Below are positions 5,951 through 12,940 of a DNA stretch of 17,533 bases, piece after piece. A program made the translations under genes and the position numbers. This DNA comes from Treponema sp. Lineage in GTDB: Bacteria; Spirochaetota; Spirochaetia; Treponematales; Breznakiellaceae. Position 1 is the first letter of the stretch. Each line of letters begins with the position of its first letter. The stretch lies in NCBI GenBank assembly GCA_031288005.1, contig JAITSE010000076.1:1-17533 (forward strand), given 5' to 3'. The notes below the pieces were generated by a model that saw nothing but the letters and a program-made list of their open reading frames with translations, did no database searches and was not told the origin of the DNA.

Positions 5951-7015
5951 TCAACAAGGCGCTGTTTCCAACTCAAAATATTCTTCTATCTGCCTCTCAA
6001 GACAGGCCAGCCGTTTCTCATTGGAGGCGGCTTTGGCGAATTCTACGGCCTTTTCCACCGCCGCCTTTATATCCCAGCGGGGTTTCCAACCCAACAGGGC
6101 CTTTGCCTTGGAACAATCCAACTTGAGAAAATGCGCTTCGTGAGGGCCCGAATCGCCCCGGCTTTCCCATGAAGCCCCAGGTCCCCAGCAATCACAAAAC
6201 AAATCCGCCAGTTCCCCGGTAGACACACAACTGCTTTCATCAGGACCGAAATTGTACGCCCCTTCCAGGGACTTATCGGCGTATTGCTTTTCCGCCAGCA
6301 GAAGATACCCCGAAAGGCACTCCAGCACATACTGATATGGCCTGATTGAAGATGGGTTCCGCACGACTATAGACTTCCCCGCCTGTACCGCCCGGACGCA
6401 GTCGGGAATAATCCGGTCCTCCGCGTAATCGCCGCCGCCGATGACATTTCCCGAGCGGGCGGTGGAAACCGATGGGACACCGGGACCGGAAAAGAAGGAA
6501 TTCCGGTAACTTGCCGTTATAAGATCGCTGCAAGACTTGCTGTTTGAATAGGGATCAAAACCATTAAGATTTTCATTTTCCCGGTAACCCCAATGCCATT
6601 CCCGGTTTTCATATACCTTGTCGGTGGTTATGTTGACAAAAGACCGGACCGCCGGGGAAAGCCGCAGGGCCTCAAGGACATTCACCGTTCCCATTACATT
6701 GGTTTCATAGGTCTCAGCCGGTTCCCGGTAAGAAAGCCGTACCAAGGGCAGGGCCGCAAGGTGGAACAGTATATCTGGTTTAGCGTCCCGCACCGCTTTA
6801 ATCAGGGCTTCCCGATTCCGCACGTCACCGGTTATCGAATGGATATCTTTTGCGGTTTTCGTCTGCTCAAAAAGGGAGGGAGCCGTGGGCGGCTCCAGCG
6901 CAAAGCCGGTTATTTCCGCCCCTGCCCGCAGCAATATGCGGCAGAGCCAGGTTCCCTTAAATCCAGTATGGCCGGTGATAAACACCTTCTTGTCTTTATA
7001 AAAACCAAAGTCCAC
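5951..7015 (-). CDS. rfbG: CDP-glucose 4,6-dehydratase
   Basis: Extended SDR that converts CDP-glucose to CDP-4-keto-6-deoxyglucose (also DdhB). Counting from the proposed start (354 aa), GHTGFKG is at 15-21, the catalytic ITTDKVYEN segment at 129-137 and YSNSK at 156-160. The open frame extends to 7057, but a GTG at 7015 overlapping the rfbF stop as TAGTG gives the usual N-terminus (MDFGFYKDKKVFITGHTGF) and family length. That start is preferred, although the ribosome site is weak. The tight overlap with rfbF indicates translational coupling. Confidence 0.93.
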   Translation of the reverse strand: MDFGFYKDKKVFITGHTGFKGTWLCRILLRAGAEITGFALEPPTAPSLFEQTKTAKDIHSITGDVRNREALIKAVRDAKPDILFHLAALPLVRLSYREPAETYETNVMGTVNVLEALRLSPAVRSFVNITTDKVYENREWHWGYRENENLNGFDPYSNSKSCSDLITASYRNSFFSGPGVPSVSTARSGNVIGGGDYAEDRIIPDCVRAVQAGKSIVVRNPSSIRPYQYVLECLSGYLLLAEKQYADKSLEGAYNFGPDESSCVSTGELADLFCDCWGPGASWESRGDSGPHEAHFLKLDCSKAKALLGWKPRWDIKAAVEKAVEFAKAASNEKRLACLERQIEEYFELETAPC

Positions 7016-7806
7016 TATGCTAACCACAAGGCCCAGGGCGCTTTTCCCCGTACCCACATATCGGTTAAATCGTTTTTATCTTTCAGGGTATCCATGGCCT
7101 TCCAAAAGCCGTAATGTTTATACGCGTTAAGCTGGCCTTCTTTCGCCAAATTTTCCAGAGGCGCCCGTTCCAGGATAGTTTTGTCGCCGTCGTTCAAATA
7201 GTTAAACACCGCCGGTTCCATCACAAAAAATCCGCCATTAATCCATGTTCCACCCTGTTCCGGCTTTTCGGAAAACGAACGAACCAGCCCGGTAGTATCA
7301 ATCGCCAGAGAGCCGAATTTTCCTACTGGCTGTACGGAGGTCAGGGTAACATACTTGCCGGCCTTTTCATGGCTTTTGAGGAGTTCCGGTATATTCACAT
7401 CGCTTACCCCGTCGCCATAGGTGAGCATAAACCGTTCGCCCGCAAGAAAATCTTTCGCCGCGAGCAACCTGCCTCCGGTCATGGTATTCTGCCCGGTATA
7501 CAGCATGGTTACCTTCCACGGTTCATTCCGGTGCTGATGAATTTCCACCGCGTTATTTGCCATATCCACGGTAATATCAGAATACCGGGTATAATAATTG
7601 ATAAAATAATCTTTAATGGCATGGGATTTATATCCGGTGAGCACCACAAAATCGTTATATCCCCAATAGGAATAGGTTTTCATAATATGCCAGAGGATTG
7701 GCCGTCCGCCGATTTCTACCATAGGCTTGGGCCGCAGATCCGTTTCTTCGGAAAGCCGGGTACCGTAACCACCTGCTAGAATAACAACCTTCACCTTCTC
7801 AATCAT
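7015..7806 (-). CDS. rfbF: Glucose-1-phosphate cytidylyltransferase
   Basis: 263-aa nucleotidyltransferase that joins CTP and glucose-1-phosphate to CDP-glucose, the first step of the CDP-dideoxyhexose branch (also DdhA). The nucleotide-binding AGGYGTRLSEETDLRPKPM starts at residue 11. The LRPKPMVEIGG segment, the metal-site region LTYGDGVSD and WINGGFFV are all as in RfbF rather than RmlA enzymes. The start is ATG at 7806, with AGGGG close by. It is the first intact gene after the SDR wreck, so the rfbFGH unit may have its own promoter in 7807-7891 or be read through from rmlB. Confidence 0.95.
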   Translation of the reverse strand: MIEKVKVVILAGGYGTRLSEETDLRPKPMVEIGGRPILWHIMKTYSYWGYNDFVVLTGYKSHAIKDYFINYYTRYSDITVDMANNAVEIHQHRNEPWKVTMLYTGQNTMTGGRLLAAKDFLAGERFMLTYGDGVSDVNIPELLKSHEKAGKYVTLTSVQPVGKFGSLAIDTTGLVRSFSEKPEQGGTWINGGFFVMEPAVFNYLNDGDKTILERAPLENLAKEGQLNAYKHYGFWKAMDTLKDKNDLTDMWVRGKAPWALWLA

Positions 7807-7891
7807 CCCCTATTCCCGGTAATTTCCTTTCGCCCGGCACTGGTACTTTTCCACTCTATCGGACAGCCCTATTGCAGAACTCCTACGCCCG

Positions 7892-8351
7892 CTAATCATC
7901 CCAATGTGGTAAAATCCAGATTGCCCGTTTAATGCCTTCTGGTAAGGTGTATTTGGCTTTCCAACCCAATCCATATAATTTAGCGCTGTCCAAAAGCGCT
8001 TTTGTCGCCTTTGAATAACCCATTGCCAATTTGAACGCAAAGCGCAGCTATTTCAGACAATGACAAATCTGATGCATCATTGGAAATATTATAAGCCTCT
8101 CCTGGTCTGCCACTCAACAAAATAACAATTATTGCAGAAAAATGTCCGCAACATAGCAATAAGAATATTTCCTGATTTTTTGCTTTTTAAAACAATCGGT
8201 TTGTTCTTACTGGCATTATACAAAGATTACGCAATAGCTTTACTGTCATCAATTCTCATAACAGGGCCATAAATACGGCAACACTTTGCTATAAGGACAT
8301 CTATCTTCTTTAATCACTTATATATGCCTGGCACAATGCTTCTGCGACCCG
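7892..8351 (-). pseudogene. Decayed NAD-dependent sugar epimerase/dehydratase (SDR)
   Basis: No intact reading frame exists here, but pieces of one SDR protein can be read in order across three frames of the minus strand. They are RVAEALCQAYISD (8351-8313), LKKIDVLIAKCCRIYGP and onward (from 8313), SYCYVADIF (8164-8138), SAIIVILLSGRPGEAYNISN and onward to EIAALC, and finally MGYSKATKALLDSAKLYGLGW through GIKRAIWILPHWDD, with a TAG stop at 7894-7892. These match the usual C-terminal half of nucleotide-sugar epimerases (CRIYGP, YCYVAD, GEAYN, GWxxKYTLxEGI). At least four frameshifts and one in-frame TAA (8229-8227) separate the pieces. The N-terminal Rossmann half is missing. The remnant is AT-rich, unlike the rml genes before it. 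Confidence 0.8.
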
Positions 8352-8440
8352 TTATACTAACTAAAATTTGTTGACGTCAAAATTCTCTATAATTTATCCA
8401 GCTAAAAGATACGAAGGAAAATCAGATGCAATACAGACTA

Positions 8441-9538
8441 TCACCGTTTTTCATAATTTTTCTCAATCCATTGCCGGTATTCCCCGCTGCGGATCCCCTC
8501 TATCCAGGCGGTATTGGCCAGATACCATTCTGCGGTTTTCTCCAGCCCCTCTTCAAAGGACCCCTCCTGTTTCCAGCCAAGGTCCCGCTTGATTTTGGAA
8601 CAGTCTATGGCGTAACGCCGGTCATGGCCGGGCCGGTCCTTTACAAAACGGATGGTCCCCCGGACCTTTCCGGCGTCCAGCCCCGCCTTTTTTGATACGA
8701 TGTCAATCAGGGCGTCCAGGAGTTTGATATTCTCCCACTCATTCTCCCCGCCGATATTGTACCGTTCCCCGGCAGCGCCCCTTTGCAGGATGGCCCAAAC
8801 CGCCCGGTTATGATCCTCCACATAAAGCCAGTCCCGGATATTCCTGCCGTCGCCGTAAACCGGCAGGGGTTTCCCCTCCCGCATATTCAGGATCATCAGG
8901 GGGATGAGCTTTTCCGGAAACTGGCGGGGGCCGTAATTGTTAGAACAGTTGGAAAGGGTAACCGGGAAGCCGTAGGTATGATAATAGGCCATAACCAGAT
9001 GATCCCCCGCGGCCTTGCTTGCCGAATAGGGAGACCGGGGATCGTAGGCAGTCTCCTCGGTAAAATAGCCGGTCTCCCCCAGGGAACCGTATACCTCGTC
9101 GGTACTGATGTGGTGGAAGAGGACATCCTGCCGCAGGCCGCCCCCCGCCGGCAGGGCCCAAAAACTCCGGGCCGTTTCCAGTAGAGTAAAGGTCCCCATC
9201 ACATTGGTTTTGATAAAAACCTCAGGCCCCAGGATGGAACGGTCCACATGGCTTTCCGCGGCAAAAGGCACCACCGTGTCGATAGCGTATTTTTCAAAAA
9301 CCGACCTTACCAGGGGACGGTCGTTGATATCTCCCCGCGCAAAAAAATAGCGCGTCCCGCCAAACCTTTCCTCTATGTCCCGCAAGTTTTCGGCGTTTCC
9401 AGCGTAGGTCAGCGCGTCTAAGTTGATAACGCGGCCGGAAAATTCAGGAACCTTCTCCAGCAAAAAACGGATAAAATTACTGCCGATAAAGCCGGAACCA
9501 CCGGTAACCAGAATATTTTTCAGAGAACGCTTCGGCAT
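8441..9538 (-). CDS. rmlB: dTDP-glucose 4,6-dehydratase
   Basis: 365-aa extended SDR, step two of dTDP-L-rhamnose synthesis (dTDP-glucose to dTDP-4-keto-6-deoxyglucose). The NAD-binding GGSGFIG is at 13-19, the dehydratase active-site Thr-Asp-Glu in HHISTDEVYG at 146-148 and YSASK at 171-175. The substrate segment AAESHVDRSI is at 93-102 and NNYGPRQFPEKLIP follows the active site. The start is ATG at 9538 behind a strong AAGGAGG site. It lies last in the order rmlA-C-D-B, 41 nt after rmlD. Confidence 0.97.
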   Translation of the reverse strand: MPKRSLKNILVTGGSGFIGSNFIRFLLEKVPEFSGRVINLDALTYAGNAENLRDIEERFGGTRYFFARGDINDRPLVRSVFEKYAIDTVVPFAAESHVDRSILGPEVFIKTNVMGTFTLLETARSFWALPAGGGLRQDVLFHHISTDEVYGSLGETGYFTEETAYDPRSPYSASKAAGDHLVMAYYHTYGFPVTLSNCSNNYGPRQFPEKLIPLMILNMREGKPLPVYGDGRNIRDWLYVEDHNRAVWAILQRGAAGERYNIGGENEWENIKLLDALIDIVSKKAGLDAGKVRGTIRFVKDRPGHDRRYAIDCSKIKRDLGWKQEGSFEEGLEKTAEWYLANTAWIEGIRSGEYRQWIEKNYEKR

Positions 9539-9579
9539 TCTTTATTCCTCCTTTTTGAAGGTTTTTCAAAAGATCGGAG

Positions 9580-10512
9580 CTAACAGCGTCCGGCTGCGGA
9601 TAATTCCTCTTTTGCGATTATCTCAAGATAACGTGACAGGCTTTCATTCCACGCCGGTATCCTGATTCTCAAGGCCGCCTTGACCTTTCCCTTATCCAGA
9701 ACCGAATAGGCAGGACGCACCGCTTTTGCGGGAAAGTCTCCGCTGCCGCAGGGTTTTACCGCGCACTCTTTCCGAATAACTCCTAACTCCCGCCCCAGCC
9801 GGTATATCTCCAGGGCGAAATCATACCAACTGCTCTCCCCTTCGTCGGTATAATGGTATACCCCGTAGGGGATACAACGCCCCCCTTCCCCCGCGGCAAC
9901 GACGGCGGCCAGGGTTTCCGCGAGGTCTCGCGCCCAGGTGGGGCTGCCGCGCCGGTCGTCCACCACCTTCACCTCGTCCCGTTCGTTCATCAGACGGAGC
10001 ATGGTACGGACGAAGTTGCCACCGTACATGCCGTAAAGCCAGGCGGTCCTCACGATATAGGACCGGGGGTTGTTTTCCAGAACCGCCGTCTCCCCGTCCC
10101 GCTTCGTGCACCCGTATACCCCGACAGGGTCCGTGGGGTCGCTCTCCCGGTACGGGCGGAGATTTCCGCCTTCCGGAATGCCCCGGCCGTCAAACACATA
10201 GTCCGTGGAAAGATGGATGAGCCGGGCGCCGATAGTCCGGGCGAGCCGGGCGATGTTCCCCGCCCCTTCGGTATTCAGCCGACGGCAGGCTTCTCGGTCC
10301 TCCTCCGCCCGGTCCACCGCCGTATAGGCCGCGCAGTTGACGATCCAGTTTACGGCTTCCCCCCGGCCCGGGGTTTCGGCGAAAGCCTCGAGGGATCCGG
10401 GGTCGGCGATGTCCACCTCCCGGTCCGTACCCGTATACGGAACGCCCCGTTCCTCCAGAACCAGGGAAAGCTCGGCCCCGAGCATCCCCTTATTCCCTAT
10501 CACCCAAAGCAC
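9580..10512 (-). CDS. rmlD: dTDP-4-dehydrorhamnose reductase
   Basis: 310-aa SDR that reduces dTDP-4-keto-L-rhamnose to dTDP-L-rhamnose, the last step of the pathway. The nucleotide-binding GNKGMLG is at 6-12, STDYVFDG at 102-109 and the catalytic YGCTK at 133-137. The proposed start is GTG at 10512, overlapping the rmlC end by 13 bp, with AAGGAT some way upstream. A GTG four codons in is an alternative. The overlap implies coupled translation. The sequence is very GC-rich, like rmlC and rmlA. Confidence 0.95.
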   Translation of the reverse strand: MLWVIGNKGMLGAELSLVLEERGVPYTGTDREVDIADPGSLEAFAETPGRGEAVNWIVNCAAYTAVDRAEEDREACRRLNTEGAGNIARLARTIGARLIHLSTDYVFDGRGIPEGGNLRPYRESDPTDPVGVYGCTKRDGETAVLENNPRSYIVRTAWLYGMYGGNFVRTMLRLMNERDEVKVVDDRRGSPTWARDLAETLAAVVAAGEGGRCIPYGVYHYTDEGESSWYDFALEIYRLGRELGVIRKECAVKPCGSGDFPAKAVRPAYSVLDKGKVKAALRIRIPAWNESLSRYLEIIAKEELSAAGRC

Positions 10513-11033
10513 GGCAGGTTTTTATCCTTTTCGGAGAGAAGGTATTCAACCCCCGGGTCCGGCCACGCCACGCCGACGGCGGGGTCGTTCCAGAGTATCC
10601 CCCCTTCGTCTTCCGGATAGTAAAAATCGGTGCACTTATAGGCGAAAACCGCGGTTTCGCTTAACACCAAAAAACCGTGGGCGAACCCTTCGGGGATGTA
10701 AAACTGGTTGTGCGTTTCCCCGCTTAACACCACCCCGTGCCATTTGCCCAGCGTGGGCGACCGGGGGCGCAGATCCACGGCGACATCGAAAACTTCCCCT
10801 TCTATAACACGAACCAGCTTGCCCTGGGGTCGGGTCTTCTGGAAATGGAGGCCCCGGAGCACGCCCCTGGACGAACGGGACTGGTTGTCCTGGACGAAAA
10901 CCATGTCCAGCCCCGCGGCGCCGAAATCCCGCCGGGAATAAGACTCGAAAAAGTATCCCCGGCCGTCGCCGAAAATCCGGGGCCGTATCTCGTAAAGCCC
11001 CTCAAGGGGGCACGGTTTAACCGTAATGGGCAT
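10500..11033 (-). CDS. rmlC: dTDP-4-dehydrorhamnose 3,5-epimerase
   Basis: 177-aa cupin epimerase, step three of dTDP-rhamnose synthesis. The catalytic His63 (GVLRGLHFQ) and Asp170 (SEKD) are present, with FVQDNQSRSSRGVLRG, PEGFAHGFLVLSE and YKCTDFYYPEDEGGILWND as in classic RmlC. The start ATG at 11033 shares one base with the rmlA stop (TGATG). This is the authentic RmlC of the window. The second RmlC-like protein near 4 kb has diverged motifs and probably a different substrate. Confidence 0.97.
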   Translation of the reverse strand: MPITVKPCPLEGLYEIRPRIFGDGRGYFFESYSRRDFGAAGLDMVFVQDNQSRSSRGVLRGLHFQKTRPQGKLVRVIEGEVFDVAVDLRPRSPTLGKWHGVVLSGETHNQFYIPEGFAHGFLVLSETAVFAYKCTDFYYPEDEGGILWNDPAVGVAWPDPGVEYLLSEKDKNLPCFG

Positions 11034-11914
11034 CAGAGGCCCGCTTCGCCGGCGATGTAGGAAAGGTACCCGCCGTATTCGTTTTTGTAGGAGGCGGCCA
11101 GCTTCAAAAGTTCACCCCGTGAAATCCAGCCGTTGGAATAGGCGATTTCCTCGATGCAGGAAACATACATGCCCTGGCGTTTCTGAATGGTTTCGATAAA
11201 ATTTGCGGCTTCAAGGAGGCCGTCGAAGGTGCCCGTGTCGAGCCAGGCCATGCCCCGGCCCAGCACTTCCACGGAAAGACGCCCCCGTTCCAGGTAGGCG
11301 TTGTTCACCGCGGTAATCTCGATTTCCCCCCGGGCGGAAGGCGTTATATCCCCGGCGATTGCCACGACGTCGTTGTCGTAAAAGTAAAGGCCCGGCACCG
11401 CGTAATGGGATTTGGGGCGGGCGGGCTTTTCCTCGATGGAAAGGGCCGTGCCCCGGGCGTCGAATTCCACCACCCCGTAGGCGGAGGGGTCTTTGACATA
11501 GTAGCCGAAGATGGCGCCGCCCCCTTCGTTCTCCACCCGGCCGGCGGCGTTCTTCAAGGTCCGGCTGAAACCGCGGCCGTAAAACACGTTGTCTCCAAGA
11601 ACAAGAGCGCAGGGGCCGTCTCCGATGAAAGCGGCGCCCAGGACGAAGGCGTCGGCGAGCCCCCGGGGGCTTTCCTGTACCCGGTACTCGAAGCGCATCC
11701 CCAGCCGGTCGCCGGAGCCGAAGAGGTCCCGAAACAGGGGGAGGTCCCTGGGGGTAGAGATAAGGAGGACCTCCCTGATGCCGGCGAGCATCAGGACGGA
11801 GAGGGGGTAGTAGACCATGGGCTTATCGTACAGTGGGAGTATCTGTTTAGATATCGCCAGCGTCACGGGGTACAGACGCGTCCCCGCACCGCCCGCAAGA
11901 ATTATGCCTTTCAT
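11033..11914 (-). CDS. rmlA: Glucose-1-phosphate thymidylyltransferase
   Basis: 293-aa enzyme that makes dTDP-glucose from dTTP and glucose-1-phosphate and opens the rhamnose branch. The pyrophosphorylase signature [12 protein letters not shown] is at 7-18, followed by [25 protein letters not shown], the metal-site [11 protein letters not shown] and the IEEKP substrate contact. It is the short RmlA type, a little longer at the C-terminus in usual fashion. The start is ATG at 11914 with AAGGAAC 8 nt upstream; the stop of a possible 36-aa ORF overlaps that site. Confidence 0.97.
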   Translation of the reverse strand: MKGIILAGGAGTRLYPVTLAISKQILPLYDKPMVYYPLSVLMLAGIREVLLISTPRDLPLFRDLFGSGDRLGMRFEYRVQESPRGLADAFVLGAAFIGDGPCALVLGDNVFYGRGFSRTLKNAAGRVENEGGGAIFGYYVKDPSAYGVVEFDARGTALSIEEKPARPKSHYAVPGLYFYDNDVVAIAGDITPSARGEIEITAVNNAYLERGRLSVEVLGRGMAWLDTGTFDGLLEAANFIETIQKRQGMYVSCIEEIAYSNGWISRGELLKLAASYKNEYGGYLSYIAGEAGL

Positions 11915-11926
11915 AAAACAGTTCCT

Positions 11927-12037
11927 TCACAAGACCAGCGGATACTTTAGACGCCGGCAAAACAATCCGGGTATCCTCCCGCAGCTCATATCGAAAACAA
12001 TCTTTACCGATGCCGTTTTGCCCCTATAATCAGTCAT
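11927..12037 (-). CDS. Possible 36-aa ORF between vanZ-like gene and rmlA
   Basis: Begins with ATG at 12037, 7 nt after a good GAAGGA site, and ends in a TGA that runs into the rmlA ribosome site (TGAAGGAAC). The product has no membrane segment and two cysteines (MSCGRIPGLFC in the middle). No family is recognised. The spacing on both sides is what a coupled small gene would show, but 36 codons can arise by chance. It could also be a leader frame that tunes rmlA translation. Confidence 0.3.
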   Translation of the reverse strand: MTDYRGKTASVKIVFDMSCGRIPGLFCRRLKYPLVL

Positions 12038-12071
12038 AAACATATCCTTCGGACTTATTACTGTTTTTCTT

Positions 12072-12494
12072 TTAAAGCATACTCTTACGGGCATCATTTT
12101 CAGTTTTATCGGAACAGCAGCCGTCAACCCGCATCATCAGCGCCGCTCCAAAAACAGCGCCGATTGTATCGGCAATCCAATCCGCTAAATTACAATCCCG
12201 TCCGGGGGTGAAAAACTGATGAACTTCATCAATAATTCCATAAACCGACACCGTAAGAGTTACCAGAAAAAAAGCCAAAAAACGCTGTCTCCGCCAAAAT
12301 GCAGAAGAAATCCAAAGGCCCCCGCCGATCGCCAGTAAAAAATATGCTATAAAGTGTTGAATCTTATCATATCCAAATATCCCTTTAGGCTTATAAATCG
12401 TACTTTTAGATGAAAAAAACCATATTCCGCCTACAATAAGCAAAGCAGGGAGACGGATAATTATTTTCGCAAATATAGTAGGTTTTTCTTTCAT
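12072..12494 (-). CDS. VanZ-like family membrane protein
   Basis: 140-aa protein with about four hydrophobic segments (approximately 12-27, 48-66, 71-88 and 106-117). It has the VanZ-like signature DKIQHFIAYFLLA at 43-55 and YGIIDEVHQFFTPGRDCNLADWIADT at 85-110, where Asp89, Glu90, His92, Gln93, Arg99 and Asp104 are the conserved polar residues. VanZ confers low-level teicoplanin resistance. The function of most relatives is unknown, and a role near the lipid-carrier or envelope precursors is a guess. The start is ATG at 12494 without a clear ribosome site. It is divergent from uppP and precedes rmlA in the same direction. Confidence 0.88.
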   Translation of the reverse strand: MKEKPTIFAKIIIRLPALLIVGGIWFFSSKSTIYKPKGIFGYDKIQHFIAYFLLAIGGGLWISSAFWRRQRFLAFFLVTLTVSVYGIIDEVHQFFTPGRDCNLADWIADTIGAVFGAALMMRVDGCCSDKTENDARKSML

Positions 12495-12584
12495 ATTGGG
12501 AAGACAGGACAGAATACATTGAAACCAGTAACACTTACGCGCATCAATTCGGAAACAGGCATAAAAACAAGCCGCCTCTTATTC

Positions 12585-12602
12585 ATTTCACCACCGTGAA
12601 AT
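12585..12602. promoter_or_regulatory. Operator-like dyad ATTTCAC-N4-GTGAAAT
   Basis: Perfect 7-bp arms (12585-12591 and 12596-12602) around CACC, about 90 bp upstream of the vanZ-like start. The symmetry fits a dimeric repressor site. Which protein would bind is not known. Confidence 0.35.
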
Positions 12603-12735
12603 ATGACCGCAAATGCAATACGAAAATTCAGCCGCCGCCGAAACAAGCTTGCCAAATCCGCAGCCTAAAGACCGCTTTTACTATACTAAAGCATATAGCA
12701 CCACTAAAAAAAAAGCAAGAGATTTTCCGGCAAAT

Positions 12736-12752
12736 TGTTCAAAATTTGAACA
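12736..12752. promoter_or_regulatory. Palindrome TGTTCAAA-A-TTTGAACA
   Basis: Perfect 8-bp arms around a single A. The arms share the 11-mer AAATTGTTCAA (12732-12742) with the 16-bp hairpin at 1223-1256. It may be a regulator site for the divergent region or a decayed copy of the same repeat. Confidence 0.4.
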
Positions 12753-12776
12753 GTCCTTTTACCCCTCGTCTTGAAT

Positions 12777-12859
12777 ATTGAAAATTTATCTGGCTTTGCC
12801 CGCATTATTCATATTTTTATAAGGGTCCCCTCAATCTGCGCTGGCCTTAAATTTTCAAT
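12777..12859. repeat. 12-bp inverted repeat flanking a possible uppP promoter
   Basis: ATTGAAAATTTA (12777-12788) and TAAATTTTCAAT (12848-12859) are exact reverse complements 59 bp apart. The enclosed segment carries a possible -35/-10 pair. The layout resembles an invertible promoter, although AT-rich 12-mers can also match by chance. Confidence 0.5.
12795..12823 (+). promoter_or_regulatory. Possible sigma-70 promoter for uppP
   Basis: TTTGCC (12795-12800), a 17-nt spacer and TATAAG (12818-12823) lie about 115 bp before the uppP ATG. The -35 match is weak and the -10 match fair. Nothing else in this stretch scores better by eye. Confidence 0.3.
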
Positions 12860-12940
12860 CTACTGACTTCCCTCTTAAATCGAACTCATACTCATTAATA
12901 TGGCCTTGTCTTACCCTGGCAATCCGGCTATGGTCAATGT

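Larger units (their letters stand above)
12495..12940. other. 446-bp divergent intergenic region between vanZ-like gene and uppP
   Basis: No convincing gene is present. A GTG-started 61-codon frame at 12596-12781 (+) has no ribosome site and no recognisable motif. The region holds three dyads: ATTTCAC/GTGAAAT at 12585-12602, TGTTCAAA/TTTGAACA at 12736-12752, and a separated 12-bp inverted repeat at 12777-12788/12848-12859. It also holds a possible promoter for uppP. It must contain the start signals of both flanking genes. Confidence 0.6.

Noticed and set aside
5413..6126. 237-codon plus-strand frame antisense to rfbH and the rfbG end
   Set aside because: It is the complement of well-supported genes. 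Its composition follows the codon structure of the minus strand and no family is recognisable.
5951..7057. Starting rfbG at 7057 (368 aa)
   Set aside because: It would overlap rfbF by 43 bp and add 14 residues not usual for the family. GTG at 7015 gives the standard N-terminus and a TAGTG junction.
7810..8040. 76-codon minus-strand open frame starting near 8040
   Set aside because: It reads the SDR remnant in the wrong frame. The homologous residues (MGYSKATKALLDSAKLYGLGW) lie in another frame of the same bases.
9853..10620. 255-codon plus-strand frame antisense to rmlD/rmlC
   Set aside because: Long open antisense frames are expected opposite GC-rich genes. It has Pro/Arg/Gly-rich low-information sequence and no motif.
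12596..12781. 61-codon plus-strand frame between the vanZ-like gene and uppP
   Set aside because: GTG start, no ribosome site, no recognisable motif, and it crosses palindromic regulatory-looking sequence.
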